64,000 nucleotides of DNA from Chryseobacterium sp. Tr-659. GTDB taxonomy: Bacteria > Bacteroidota > Bacteroidia > Flavobacteriales > Weeksellaceae. Below the pieces are notes generated by a model, which was given only the letters and a program-made list of their open reading frames with translations, had not been told where the DNA came from and did not search any database. The translations under genes and the position numbers were made by a program. Below are positions 19,163 through 28,467 of the stretch, piece by piece; position 1 is the stretch's first letter, and each line of letters begins with the position of its first letter. The stretch lies in contig NZ_VWWP01000003.1 in NCBI RefSeq assembly GCF_011752975.1, forward strand, positions 1-64,000. The letters are read 5' to 3'.

Positions 19163-21763
19163 TTAAAAGCGATAGCTTCCACCAAAGGAAAAATGGAAAG
19201 GTAAGAGCGGAATTGCCTGAATTATTTGTGAATAATCAGTCGTAAAAGTATTAACAAATGATTTTTCATTTAACAAATTTCTTAACGAAAATGAGAAGCT
19301 ATATTTTGTTTTAATGGGAAGATATTTTATTGTAATGTCCAGAAAATTAAAGGTTGACTTCTGATTTCTATTGGGAACATAAGTATAAAACTCACTAATA
19401 AACGAAAGATTAGTAATCGGTATTAAAACAAAAGTAAATTTATTTTGAATAGATCTGTTTTTGGTCTCAACATCAGATTTATAATCCAAAAAGCCAAAAG
19501 TAGTTTCATTTTCAAATCTAATTTTTGAGCTGAATGCTGAGTTTAGGCCTAATGTAATATTAAAATTCTGAACTTGTACTTTTCTATCTTCAGAATTAAT
19601 TATATTGAAATAGCTTGACCTTGCGTAAAAGGTTTTTATTTTCACTTTTGTTTTTATCGGAAAAATAAGTTTAGTTAAGTTAAAAAAATGGGTAAATTGA
19701 TTATTTTCTCTAGGACTAAAGAAGTACACCGCAGAAATAAGATCACTGTCCATATTTAGATTTGAAAAATACTGTCCCTTTTCATTATTATAATTTAAGA
19801 AAGTATTAATCAAGAATTGGTTTTCAAAATCATTGTGCCAAAACTTAAGTCCTACCGACTTTGAAGTCTGGAGGTCTCTGGTAATTAAATTTTTCTGTAC
19901 AGAATTATATGAAGTACGAATATAGTTATGATAAAGGTAATTTTCTAATATTGGCCTTTTCTGATATTCAAAATTAGCAGAAAGAACATCAATTCCGCCA
20001 AATAGGTAAGAAATATTAGATTCGTTTCCTAACAAAAAATTATTATTGGTCCAATTTTCTGATTGGTTATTGTATCCGAAAGTTTTCTGTTCCAGATTTA
20101 ATTTTGATTCAAAAATCCACTTTTGATAATTGTATTTCAAATGGGTATTCGCAAAAAAACTTCTATCCGTGTATAGAATATTATTTTTTTCATTATTGAA
20201 TCCTGTATTTTCTGTAAGAAAAGATTCTAAATTCACATCATAACCTTTGAATCCCAAAGATTGTATGATGTTAATTTTCTTTATTTTTTTATGATAGTTA
20301 AAATAACTGCTTAACACCTTTTTTTCAGCTTCAACATTTTGCAGACTATGCAGACCTCCTGCTTCTAAATTAGGCAAAAATTCCTGATTATCATTTCCTC
20401 TGAAGGAACTCAGTTTAAAAAAGAAATCTAAAACATCTTCATTTTTAAAGACTTTGGTAATATTGGTTGTGTTTTTAAAATAAAGTTGTTTAAAAGACAG
20501 GTTTCGTATATTTCCCTGGTCATTAAAACGATAAAAACCATCTCGAAAATCTTGTGTATGATCTAAAACAAAAATAGAGTTTACCCTAATCTTTTTTGAG
20601 GGTAAATAATTTAACTCTCCACTAAAATAATTCATCAGCAAAGACTTAGTTATATTGGTGGAGGAATTATTTTCAAAATTAACATTATCTGTCTGATAAG
20701 AGTTTTTGGTCTGTTCATTCATTGAAACCTTATCATTATTAATGTAATAGTTAAACTTGAAGCTTGTACTGTTATTATGCTTATAAATCAAGTTTAGGCT
20801 TCCTATAAAATTATTGTTGAAATTCCATCTGGAAGTAGGTAATGATGCTGTAGTACGGATATCATCAATTGTTTTATTATATTTTAAATCAGTATCTTTC
20901 GCCGTAAAATCATTATTGCCAGATAGTCCTAGATTATTGTATTGTATGGATGAAAAAGATTTTAGTTTATTATAGAGTGTAATTATATTTCCTCCAAAAT
21001 CATAGGCTTCTTTCCTATTTCCAAAATAGCCGTTTCCATAACTCACAGAGCCGGAAACATTCAGTATACTTTTTTTAAGTTTTACATTCAGGGAAACTTT
21101 ATCCCCTCTATTTGCATTAACCAATAAAGGATTAGATTGATAATTGTCAACCGCTTCCACTTTATCAATCATATCAAAATTAATATTCTTACTCCCTATT
21201 GTATAATTACTATCAAAAAGATTATCACCATCTAATGTGATTGTTTCTATGCTTTTTCCTTTATACTTAATACTCCCATTAATGTCATCTACTTCAATAC
21301 CTGGAAGCTTTTTAAGAATATCTTCGAGTTTTGTTTCTGTACCATCTGCAAATCTCTCAACATTATACGTTACAGTATCTTTTTTAATCGTGATTGGTTT
21401 TCTTTTACTTATGACAACTTCTTCAATTGCGTATTCTTTATCTTTTTTGAGTTGAAAACTAAATTCATATGATTTTGAGATTTTAAAATCATCAATTACT
21501 TTTTCTTCAGGAAGAAAGCCTTCAGAAACAATTTTAATACGAAGGCTCTGATATTCGCTTTTAGGAGTGAACAATACAGTTCCGTTCCTAATTAAAGAAA
21601 ACTCAATATAACTTTCAGTTCCTTCTTCATAGAAAAAAGCTTTTGCATTTTTTATCGGTTCACCTTTTTCATCTTTAATTGTTATATTAATTCCTTGTGA
21701 AAAAAGGAAGGAGCTAAAAAGCAAAATGAATAAAAAAAAATATCTATTTGTACTTTTCAACAT
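19163..21763 (-). CDS. Outer-membrane beta-barrel receptor with carboxypeptidase-like N-domain
   Basis: An 866-residue outer-membrane protein. It has a signal peptide (about 1-22), an N-terminal carboxypeptidase-D-like beta-sandwich (about 24-110, NITIKDEKGEPIKNAKAFF), a plug domain (about 115-225, with EDILKKLPGIEVDDINGSIKYKG) and a long beta-barrel ending in SFGGSYRF with C-terminal Phe. This is the TonB-dependent-receptor-like architecture that commonly accompanies GLPGLI-family genes in Bacteroidota. It overlaps the preceding GLPGLI gene by 20 bases, so the two are translationally coupled. The ligand is unknown; the small secreted cysteine protein encoded upstream is a possible partner. 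Confidence 0.88.
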   Translation of the reverse strand: MLKSTNRYFFLFILLFSSFLFSQGINITIKDEKGEPIKNAKAFFYEEGTESYIEFSLIRNGTVLFTPKSEYQSLRIKIVSEGFLPEEKVIDDFKISKSYEFSFQLKKDKEYAIEEVVISKRKPITIKKDTVTYNVERFADGTETKLEDILKKLPGIEVDDINGSIKYKGKSIETITLDGDNLFDSNYTIGSKNINFDMIDKVEAVDNYQSNPLLVNANRGDKVSLNVKLKKSILNVSGSVSYGNGYFGNRKEAYDFGGNIITLYNKLKSFSSIQYNNLGLSGNNDFTAKDTDLKYNKTIDDIRTTASLPTSRWNFNNNFIGSLNLIYKHNNSTSFKFNYYINNDKVSMNEQTKNSYQTDNVNFENNSSTNITKSLLMNYFSGELNYLPSKKIRVNSIFVLDHTQDFRDGFYRFNDQGNIRNLSFKQLYFKNTTNITKVFKNEDVLDFFFKLSSFRGNDNQEFLPNLEAGGLHSLQNVEAEKKVLSSYFNYHKKIKKINIIQSLGFKGYDVNLESFLTENTGFNNEKNNILYTDRSFFANTHLKYNYQKWIFESKLNLEQKTFGYNNQSENWTNNNFLLGNESNISYLFGGIDVLSANFEYQKRPILENYLYHNYIRTSYNSVQKNLITRDLQTSKSVGLKFWHNDFENQFLINTFLNYNNEKGQYFSNLNMDSDLISAVYFFSPRENNQFTHFFNLTKLIFPIKTKVKIKTFYARSSYFNIINSEDRKVQVQNFNITLGLNSAFSSKIRFENETTFGFLDYKSDVETKNRSIQNKFTFVLIPITNLSFISEFYTYVPNRNQKSTFNFLDITIKYLPIKTKYSFSFSLRNLLNEKSFVNTFTTDYSQIIQAIPLLPFHFSFGGSYRF

Positions 21764-22496
21764 CTATAATCTCTATCTCCTGTGGATAATTCTTAATCAA
21801 ATTAGATGTTGAGCTAACATCTGAATTATTTGGTAAGCTTGAGTTAATTGCGGCCAATATCTTTAAATGTCTCTTAACGCTTAATTTGGCAAAGTCTTCA
21901 TAAGTGTATTTCTTTTTTACTTTTAAATGAGACAAATACTGGTCCTGATTTTTTATATTCTTAGATATTTTTATAGCGACAGCTTCAATAGTAAGTTTCT
22001 TTTCAGTATCATAAATTTCCAGTATGGTACCCGGAAGTCCGGAGAATTTCCATGGCCCATCCGTTGTAGGTATTTTCTCTGTGAAATAAGCTTCATATTT
22101 TCTGCCTCTGTATTCTGCGGTTGCCTTTTTGCAGTCATAGTCTAATATCTTTTTAGTCCCTTTCTCTATTTTCCAGTTAATTGCAGGAATCTTTTCTTTT
22201 ACATAGGCATATTTAAGACCTACCGGATAAACTGTATAAATAGAATCCTGGTTAAATTTTTTAAATGTTCTTAAAGCTTCTGATTCAACAGGTGGTGTAT
22301 ATCCAGGAACATTACTATGATTTTGTTCTTTATCTACAACATAATAAGATATCTCATTATCAATATTTATGAGTTTATGAACCTCGTCTCTGGGAAGGTT
22401 TTTAGGTTGTAAAAGTTCATGATATTTATAATCTATTTCAAATGTTTGTGCTGAAATATTGATTGTAATGAGAAAAATGATATAGAGTAATTTCAT
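21744..22496 (-). CDS. GLPGLI family protein
   Basis: A 250-residue secreted protein with a signal peptide (MKLLYIIFLITINISA, then QTF). The family signature is the GLPG of WKFSGLPGTILEIYD at residues 153-156, preceded by ILDYDCKKATAEYRGRKYEAYFTEKIP, the usual conserved stretch of this family (TIGR01200). The family function is not established. It is coupled by a 20-base overlap to the outer-membrane receptor downstream and lies after the small cysteine-containing secreted protein. An intrinsic terminator separates it from that small gene, so receptor expression may depend on readthrough or its own promoter. Confidence 0.9.
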   Translation of the reverse strand: MKLLYIIFLITINISAQTFEIDYKYHELLQPKNLPRDEVHKLINIDNEISYYVVDKEQNHSNVPGYTPPVESEALRTFKKFNQDSIYTVYPVGLKYAYVKEKIPAINWKIEKGTKKILDYDCKKATAEYRGRKYEAYFTEKIPTTDGPWKFSGLPGTILEIYDTEKKLTIEAVAIKISKNIKNQDQYLSHLKVKKKYTYEDFAKLSVKRHLKILAAINSSLPNNSDVSSTSNLIKNYPQEIEIIDVEKYK

Positions 22497-22523
22497 GTCT
22501 GATTTCGAAAAATTAAGATAAAT

Positions 22524-22549
22524 AAAAAAGGGGGGGAGTATAGCCCCCC
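22524..22549 (-). terminator. Terminator after the 91-aa secreted Cys protein
   Basis: On the minus strand six G pair with six C around a small loop (22549-22530), followed by TTTTTTATTT. It lies between the small secreted protein and the GLPGLI gene, so it would attenuate transcription into that gene. Confidence 0.8.
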
Positions 22550-22561
22550 AAAAAATTTTGA

Positions 22562-22837
22562 TTAATCTAATGACTCGTTCTTTTCAACAGCTTTGATAAC
22601 CTGCTGACGAATACTATTCCAGTTATCCTGAGCTGCCTGACAAGTTCCTGCACAAGATGTTACAGATCCATAATTTACGTTTCCTACGTAAACATCGGCT
22701 GTATGGCAACAAAGTTCTACTGGTGTAACTTCTTCGAAGACATTTTCATCATAATTTGTTGGACTTGTTGGACTAGACGCAAATGCGAAGGCGGTAAAGC
22801 TAATTGACATAGCCATTCCATAGATAATTTTTTTCAT
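22562..22837 (-). CDS. Small secreted cysteine-containing protein, unknown
   Basis: A 91-residue protein with a Sec signal peptide (about 1-20, MKKIIYGMAMSISFTAFAFA). The mature part is about 70 residues and contains four cysteines: a CC pair (43-44, VELCCHTADVY) and C62/C66 (SCAGTC). It ends in a polar helix. No metal-binding or enzyme motif is recognised; disulfides are likely in the periplasm. It lies 65 bases upstream of the GLPGLI-receptor pair on the same strand, separated by a GC-rich terminator hairpin. That layout suits a highly expressed small product followed by less expressed membrane genes. Function unknown. Confidence 0.8.
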   Translation of the reverse strand: MKKIIYGMAMSISFTAFAFASSPTSPTNYDENVFEEVTPVELCCHTADVYVGNVNYGSVTSCAGTCQAAQDNWNSIRQQVIKAVEKNESLD

Positions 22838-22953
22838 GGTTTTTAGATTTTTGTTTGTTAATAAATTATTTATTATGTTAATTTATAAACGATTAACATT
22901 ACAATAATAAAAATAATTTTTAAAACAACAAAAATAAATCACACAAAATTGTA

Positions 22954-24276
22954 TTATAAAATTCCTCTCGCTTTTATTTCCAAATATTTATTGATGACAT
23001 CTATATTCAAGTTTTCCGGAAGTGTATATACTGTATAAATACCGTATTTACGGAGTTCCTGAATGATCAGTTTTTTTTCAAATTCAAATTTTTCGGCAAC
23101 AATCTCATCATATATTTCCTGCATATTTTCCGGATTTTTATTGATGAGTGTCTGCAGTTCGGAATTTTTGAAGAACACAACAACCAGCAAATGGTTTTTT
23201 GCAATCCCCCGAAGGTATTTCATCTGGCGGTTAAGCCCGTCTAATGTTTCAAAATTCGTAAACAGCAGAATTAAGCTTCTCTGATTGACAGAATATTTCA
23301 CATCCTGATACAAACGGTTGAAGTCACTTTCAAAGAAATCAGTCTTGATATTATAAAGTGCTTCTGAGATCTTTTTCAACTGTCCTGATTTATTGTCTGC
23401 TGCAATTTTATTTTCAGCTTTTTTAGAAAAGGTCATCATCCCGGCCCTATCTCCTTTTCTCAGAATGATATGTGAAAGCGCCATAGAGGCATTAATGGAA
23501 TAATCCAGCAAGCTAAGTCCGTTAAAAGGCATTTTCATCGTTCTTCCTTTATCAATGAGCATAAAAATACGCTGGGACTTTTCATCCTGAAACTGATTAA
23601 CCATCAAACGATTAGCTTTAGACGTAGCTTTCCAGTTGATTGTTCTGATATCATCCCCGGGAACATAGTCTTTGATCTGTTCAAATTCCATCGTGTGACC
23701 TAATTTCCGGATTTTTTTAATTCCGCCTAATAGAAATTCACTCTGCAATGCCATCAACTCATATTTTCTGAGATGAATAAACGATGGATAAGAAGGCAGC
23801 ATTGCGTCTTTCTGAAAATTAAACCGCCTTGATATGAACCCTAGCGGTGAGGAAGCATAGATATTCATACTTCCAAAATGATATTCTCCTCTTTCTTTCG
23901 GCTCTAATGTATATTGAAAATAGGAATTTGATCCGGGAGCAATATGTTTTTCGATTAAAAAGTCCCTTTTTTGGAACTGAAACGGAATTTCATCAATAAT
24001 TCTGGTCGTGATCTTAAAATTATAATTGTTTTTAATATCAATTTTGACAAAATTCTCATCTCCGTTGGAAAGTTTTTCCGGAAGTATTCTTTGGGCTTGT
24101 AGTGTATTCTTTTCGTTAAACAGCAATAGATAATCTACCATTGCAGCAAGAAAACATATCAGCAATACGATGTGGGCTATCCACATCAAAACCGGAAAGA
24201 AAAACGCCAGAACATACAGAATCCCCACTCCGATGAGTGCAAAAAAGAAACGTGTATTAATGTATAAATTTTTCAT
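22954..24276 (-). CDS. DUF58 domain-containing protein
   Basis: A 440-residue protein with two hydrophobic segments at the N-terminus (about 8-50) and a cytoplasmic DUF58 domain, a von Willebrand A-like fold. The hallmark is FEQIKDYVPGDDIRTINWKATSKANRLMV in the middle, read in two conserved parts (EQIKDYVPGDD and NWKATS), followed by FMLIDKGRTM, a degenerate MIDAS-type strand. DUF58 proteins work with MoxR AAA+ ATPases, and a MoxR gene lies directly upstream on the same strand. It may act in envelope-associated complex assembly; no substrate can be named. Confidence 0.92.
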   Translation of the reverse strand: MKNLYINTRFFFALIGVGILYVLAFFFPVLMWIAHIVLLICFLAAMVDYLLLFNEKNTLQAQRILPEKLSNGDENFVKIDIKNNYNFKITTRIIDEIPFQFQKRDFLIEKHIAPGSNSYFQYTLEPKERGEYHFGSMNIYASSPLGFISRRFNFQKDAMLPSYPSFIHLRKYELMALQSEFLLGGIKKIRKLGHTMEFEQIKDYVPGDDIRTINWKATSKANRLMVNQFQDEKSQRIFMLIDKGRTMKMPFNGLSLLDYSINASMALSHIILRKGDRAGMMTFSKKAENKIAADNKSGQLKKISEALYNIKTDFFESDFNRLYQDVKYSVNQRSLILLFTNFETLDGLNRQMKYLRGIAKNHLLVVVFFKNSELQTLINKNPENMQEIYDEIVAEKFEFEKKLIIQELRKYGIYTVYTLPENLNIDVINKYLEIKARGIL

Positions 24277-24423
24277 TGTTTAGGTGGCAGGCAGCAGATT
24301 ATTGGTATTGGGTAGATGCTCATTAACTTCATGTCGGGAGTTATTATTGTAGAGAGCTCATTCAATATTTTTGTTATTTCAATAATTTCTTGATTTAATT
24401 TTACATAATCAATTACTTATTAC

Positions 24424-25455
24424 CTATCTCGGAATCTCTATTCCTTCTAAGATCTGACGGATAATTTCGTCAGCTGTAAGACCTTCCATTTCTCTTTCCG
24501 GAGATACGATAACCCTGTGTCTTAATACAGCGTAGCTTGCTTCTTTGATATCTTCAGGAGTTACAAAGTCTCTTCCTCTTAATGCAGCAAATGCTTTTGA
24601 TGCCGTAAGCAGCGCCAATGAAGCCCTGGGAGAAGCTCCAAGATATAAGAACTGGTTTTCTCTGGTATTGATGATGATCTTCGCAATATATTCCATCAGC
24701 TGAGCTTCCACAATAATCTCTTTTACCAGATGCTGATATTTTTTCAACTGTTCTGCAGTGATTACGCGGTTTACTACTGCGGTCTTATCTTCTCTTTTAT
24801 TTTCGTGCTGGTTTCTAATGATGGCTATTTCCTGTTCAAGATTTGGATATCCTACATTGATTTTGAATAAGAAACGATCCAGCTGAGCTTCCGGAAGTCT
24901 GTAAGTTCCTTCATGTTCTATCGGGTTTTGAGTAGCTACCACAAGGAAAGGTTCTTCCATTATATAACGGGTCCCATCCATTGTGATCTGTCTTTCTTCC
25001 ATTACTTCAAATAATGCTGCCTGAGTTTTTGCAGGCGATCTGTTGATCTCATCAATCAATATGAAGTTAGAGAAAACAGGTCCTTTTTTAAATTCGAATT
25101 CGGAATTTTTCACATTGAATACAGATGTTCCCAAAATATCAGAAGGCATAAGATCCGGCGTAAACTGAATTCTGCTGAAGCCTACATCAATAGTCTTCGC
25201 CAGTAATTTTGCCGTTATGGTTTTAGCCACTCCGGGAACGCCCTCAATCAGGACATGTCCGTTGGAAAGTAACGCAGCCAGAAGATGTTCTATCATACTT
25301 TCCTGGCCTACAATAACTTTTCCAATTTCGGATTTTACTTTTTCTAAGTTGGTACGGAGTTCATCCATATCTATTCTTGACTGAAACTGCTCTTCTGTTT
25401 TATTAAGGTTTATAGAGCTTTGATTTTCTATGTTTGGGTTATCAGTGTTTTCCAT
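24424..25455 (-). CDS. MoxR family AAA+ ATPase
   Basis: A 343-residue AAA+ ATPase. Walker A is GVPGVAKT (72-79), Walker B is LIDEINR (about 132-138) followed by SPAKTQAALFEVMEERQ, the MoxR signature, and sensor 1 lies at VVATQNPIEHEGTY. A low-complexity polar stretch precedes the domain (residues 1-35). MoxR ATPases act as chaperones that load or remodel VWA/DUF58 partners, here the downstream DUF58 protein 147 bases away. It is also cotranscribed in orientation with DUF4350 and DUF4129 proteins. Confidence 0.95.
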   Translation of the reverse strand: MENTDNPNIENQSSINLNKTEEQFQSRIDMDELRTNLEKVKSEIGKVIVGQESMIEHLLAALLSNGHVLIEGVPGVAKTITAKLLAKTIDVGFSRIQFTPDLMPSDILGTSVFNVKNSEFEFKKGPVFSNFILIDEINRSPAKTQAALFEVMEERQITMDGTRYIMEEPFLVVATQNPIEHEGTYRLPEAQLDRFLFKINVGYPNLEQEIAIIRNQHENKREDKTAVVNRVITAEQLKKYQHLVKEIIVEAQLMEYIAKIIINTRENQFLYLGASPRASLALLTASKAFAALRGRDFVTPEDIKEASYAVLRHRVIVSPEREMEGLTADEIIRQILEGIEIPR

Positions 25456-25550
25456 AATTTTTATTTTTTGATGTGATAGATTTGGTTCTATCTTTTATTA
25501 AATCGTTCCGTTGAGACTCTTATCTATATTGCTTTTCATAAGCTGCCATA

Positions 25551-26708
25551 TTATTTAAGAATATCATCCAGCAGTTTATTCATTCTTGCCAGATCTTCTT
25601 TCATAACGCTGGCATAAGGATCCTGTGCTTTTTTAATTAATGATATCGCCTCATTGATCATCTCCATCGTTTTTCCGGTTTTTAATTGCAGTTTCTTTGC
25701 GAATTCCGGATCTAAATTCTGGGTATCTATCAACAGATCCATTCTGACTTTATTCAGAAAGTATTGCGCTTTTTTAGCCATCATATCATGAAAATCGCCT
25801 TCCTGAAGATAAAGATTTCCTATACTTTTCACAAAATCAAGCGAAGTATTGCGCAATGGTTCTATAACAGGAACTATTCTCTGTTTTCTCTTTGCATTAA
25901 AGAAAATGAAGAGAACAAGTCCTCCTAAAAACACCCACCAGGCATATTTCAATGCCGGATTAGACAATATAAATCTCATAAAGAAACGTGAGGTCTTACT
26001 GTTACTTTCTACAAACCATAGCGTTTCCCTATCCGGGAGATATGAAAATACATCTTGTGCATATTTTACATTTCCGGGCTTTAGAAGGTAATAATTGGTA
26101 AGAAAAAGCGGTTCAACATGAATATATATATTTCCTTTTCCAAATTTAGCTCTAATAAAATTGGCCTGATCCGTATTCTTTTTCTCCACGGTTTTACCCA
26201 ATATCTCAACATTAGGTTTAATAAAGGAGAATCCTCTTCCTGATGGAAATTTATCTAATTTAATAAAATCATTCTGATATTTTTTATCTGTAAGCTTCAG
26301 AACATTTTCTTCTTCGAATGAGATTTCCGAATCATAATATCCGATACTGTCTGAAATTTCTTTAGGCATTTGACTCGTTATCAACATCGCATCCGAACCT
26401 TCTGAAACCTGATCCAGAATTTTCTTCCACGACGCTCCGTCGAGATCATTTTCAATAACAATGATATTATGAACTCCTTTTTTATGCTGACTGTAATACT
26501 CGTACGGAACCTGTTCAATTTTCTTCAGATTATTTTTAAAAAGATCTTTGGCTTCATTATTAAAAACAAACAGCCCGAAAGGAGACTTTTCATTAATATC
26601 AAAATTTTTACGCCAGTCTGTAGTTTCTTTTTTGTTAACTTCAAGCAATGCCAAAATAATCATCACAATGACGAAAATGACAGCATATGTTTTGAAAGTT
26701 TTATTCAT
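25551..26708 (-). CDS. DUF4350 domain-containing membrane protein
   Basis: A 385-residue protein with an N-terminal transmembrane anchor (about 7-25), an extracytoplasmic region to about 250 that includes a DUF4350-type domain (EKSPFGLFVFNNEAKDLF; IIVIENDLDGASWKKIL; KPNVEILGKTVEKK), a second membrane segment (about 255-275) and a helical cytoplasmic tail. Proteins like this are regular members of MoxR-DUF58 clusters in Bacteroidota. Its place between DUF4129 and MoxR genes, on one strand with small gaps, supports a joint complex. Function unknown. Confidence 0.85.
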   Translation of the reverse strand: MNKTFKTYAVIFVIVMIILALLEVNKKETTDWRKNFDINEKSPFGLFVFNNEAKDLFKNNLKKIEQVPYEYYSQHKKGVHNIIVIENDLDGASWKKILDQVSEGSDAMLITSQMPKEISDSIGYYDSEISFEEENVLKLTDKKYQNDFIKLDKFPSGRGFSFIKPNVEILGKTVEKKNTDQANFIRAKFGKGNIYIHVEPLFLTNYYLLKPGNVKYAQDVFSYLPDRETLWFVESNSKTSRFFMRFILSNPALKYAWWVFLGGLVLFIFFNAKRKQRIVPVIEPLRNTSLDFVKSIGNLYLQEGDFHDMMAKKAQYFLNKVRMDLLIDTQNLDPEFAKKLQLKTGKTMEMINEAISLIKKAQDPYASVMKEDLARMNKLLDDILK

Positions 26709-26720
26709 GGTTAAATTTTG

Positions 26721-27512
26721 TTATGGTTTAAATGACTGATACTGGTTTTTAAACTTCTGATAGCTTTGTTCTTCTATGCTGAATTCTCCATACCATACAT
26801 ATTCAAAAATGTAGGAAAGATCAGAAAAATCTTTTTTAAGATTTGGAACTTTCAACTCTGCCACATAATCTTTATTTGTCTTTTCAGGATTCCAGCTGAT
26901 CAGCTTTTTATCACTCAATTTTTTAAGAATAAATAAGAACTGATAACGTACTGCTGAACGATAATCTCCTGCATGCTCAAATTGTGCAATACTTTCAGGA
27001 AAATTAATCTCATGGATGTTCTCATGCAATTCCTCTACATTGATATCCAGTTTCTTGTTCTTTTTTCCAAAAATAAAATTACCTTCTTTTCCAAGGATGT
27101 ATTTAATGATGAAATAAAGAAGGAACCCTACAAGAATAATGGCAAACAGGCGAATAAGCACTGCTGTAACCTCCCCTGATTTTGTAAAAACCGTTTCTCC
27201 GAAAATACTGCGCAGGAACTGGTCTGCTTTTTTCATTAGTTTCTGCCAGAAAGACTCTCTGGGTTTTGATACTGAATAATCGAATTCATTGCCTTTATAT
27301 CTGGATGGAATATTCTCTTTAAATGTTTTGGGATATGCTTCATTTTCTGAAACCGGATTTTTCATCAGTACAGAATCTGCCCTCAGCATATTATGATAAT
27401 GCCCCGTTGTATAAAGGGAATCTCCCAAGTATTCATCCACAGGTGTATCGTCCTGAGCCTGTGCAAAGCCCAATGAGAAAAAAAACAATAAGAAAAAAAG
27501 AATTCTATTCAT
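26721..27512 (-). CDS. DUF4129 domain-containing membrane protein
   Basis: About 263 residues from the ATG at 27512 (MNRILFFLLFF); the frame also has an ATG at 27521. It has a signal peptide ending near AQAQ, a periplasmic stretch, one transmembrane segment (about 125-145, AVLIRLFAIILVGFLLYFII) and a C-terminal DUF4129 domain (YRSAVRYQFLFILKKLSDKKLISW, then YEFVWYGEFSIEEQSYQKF-like). DUF4129 often ends transglutaminase or MoxR-linked proteins; here it stands alone within the MoxR cluster. It overlaps the upstream membrane-protein gene by 8 bases. Confidence 0.85.
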   Translation of the reverse strand: MNRILFFLLFFFSLGFAQAQDDTPVDEYLGDSLYTTGHYHNMLRADSVLMKNPVSENEAYPKTFKENIPSRYKGNEFDYSVSKPRESFWQKLMKKADQFLRSIFGETVFTKSGEVTAVLIRLFAIILVGFLLYFIIKYILGKEGNFIFGKKNKKLDINVEELHENIHEINFPESIAQFEHAGDYRSAVRYQFLFILKKLSDKKLISWNPEKTNKDYVAELKVPNLKKDFSDLSYIFEYVWYGEFSIEEQSYQKFKNQYQSFKP

Positions 27513-28467
27513 TGATTCCAATGGTGTCTATTTCTGCAAGTTCTACTTTCTGATGAAGGTCTGTTCTGCTGTCATAATACATCAACCCGGCGTTTACATA
27601 CATCAGATTGGAAAGGAAGAATGAAAGCAGCATAGAAATTCCATAAAATACAAAGAACATCACTCCGAATGCTCCGGTAAAAGGGTTCTGTTCAAAGTTC
27701 CCATCCGGGGTTGAAGTAAGAAGCGATCCGTAAAAAAATATCATCGGAATAAATGTGAACATGGAAGTTGCAATGTAAATGATAATAAACATGACAAAAG
27801 CTGATCCCCAATACTTCCAGTACGGTGATTTTTCACTCCCGTTAGCATAAGAAAACTGCGACCGCATGGCATAGCTCATACTGTCTAAGAATTTTCTATC
27901 GGAATTAAAATAATCGTACATCAGAAATGTAGTAAAATTGAATATTGTAGGATATAAAAGCAGGATCAGGAACAATCCGATAATAATAAAGATGAGAATG
28001 TAAGATATGCCTACTACAAACAAAACTACAGGAGTTACAATAAAGATCATTCCAATGCAAAGCTTGCCTATTCTTCCTGCATTTGTTTTAAAATCACCCA
28101 GGATGTCATCTGTCTTTATCTTTTCTTCTCCTCTTGCAATTCTTTTTAAATAGAAAACCGGGTACAGGTAGTTTACGATCATCAGGATCATGAAAAGCAG
28201 AAATGTCAAAATACCCACGGTAATAAGCATTCCGGCATTATCCGAAAAATACTGTTCAAAATAATATGTTTCACCGCTAAGGTTCGATCCGAAAACCTGT
28301 GAAAAAAGTTCTCTGTATCCGAAGATCATAACGGTTATCATAATAATCAAAAGCAACCCGTTGATCAGGATATAGTTCTTAAAATAATTCTTTCCGTATA
28401 ATTTGAAAAAGTTAAAACTATCACTGATAAAGGTTCCGAAATCCCTTTTTTTATAAAATTGTATCAT
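27505..28467 (-). CDS. Polytopic membrane protein of the MoxR cluster
   Basis: About 320 residues from the ATG at 28467 (MIQFYKKRDFG). Earlier in-frame residues overlap the SpoIIM-like gene and are unlikely to be used. It has six or so membrane segments, a polar N-terminus and long hydrophobic stretches (IGMIFIVTPVVLFVVGISYIL; FVMFIIIYIATSMFTFIPMIFF), typical of DUF4013-like proteins. There are no catalytic motifs. Its start overlaps the SpoIIM-like stop by 17 bases and its stop overlaps the DUF4129 gene, so it is translationally coupled on both sides. Function unknown. Confidence 0.8.
   Translation of the reverse strand: MIQFYKKRDFGTFISDSFNFFKLYGKNYFKNYILINGLLLIIMITVMIFGYRELFSQVFGSNLSGETYYFEQYFSDNAGMLITVGILTFLLFMILMIVNYLYPVFYLKRIARGEEKIKTDDILGDFKTNAGRIGKLCIGMIFIVTPVVLFVVGISYILIFIIIGLFLILLLYPTIFNFTTFLMYDYFNSDRKFLDSMSYAMRSQFSYANGSEKSPYWKYWGSAFVMFIIIYIATSMFTFIPMIFFYGSLLTSTPDGNFEQNPFTGAFGVMFFVFYGISMLLSFFLSNLMYVNAGLMYYDSRTDLHQKVELAEIDTIGINE

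Noticed and set aside
24277..24423. 147-base gap between MoxR and DUF58 genes with a helix-like translated stretch
   Set aside because: One minus-strand frame reads like the end of a four-helix-bundle protein (LNQEIIEITKILNEL), but it is short and has no start. It is too weak to call a pseudogene.
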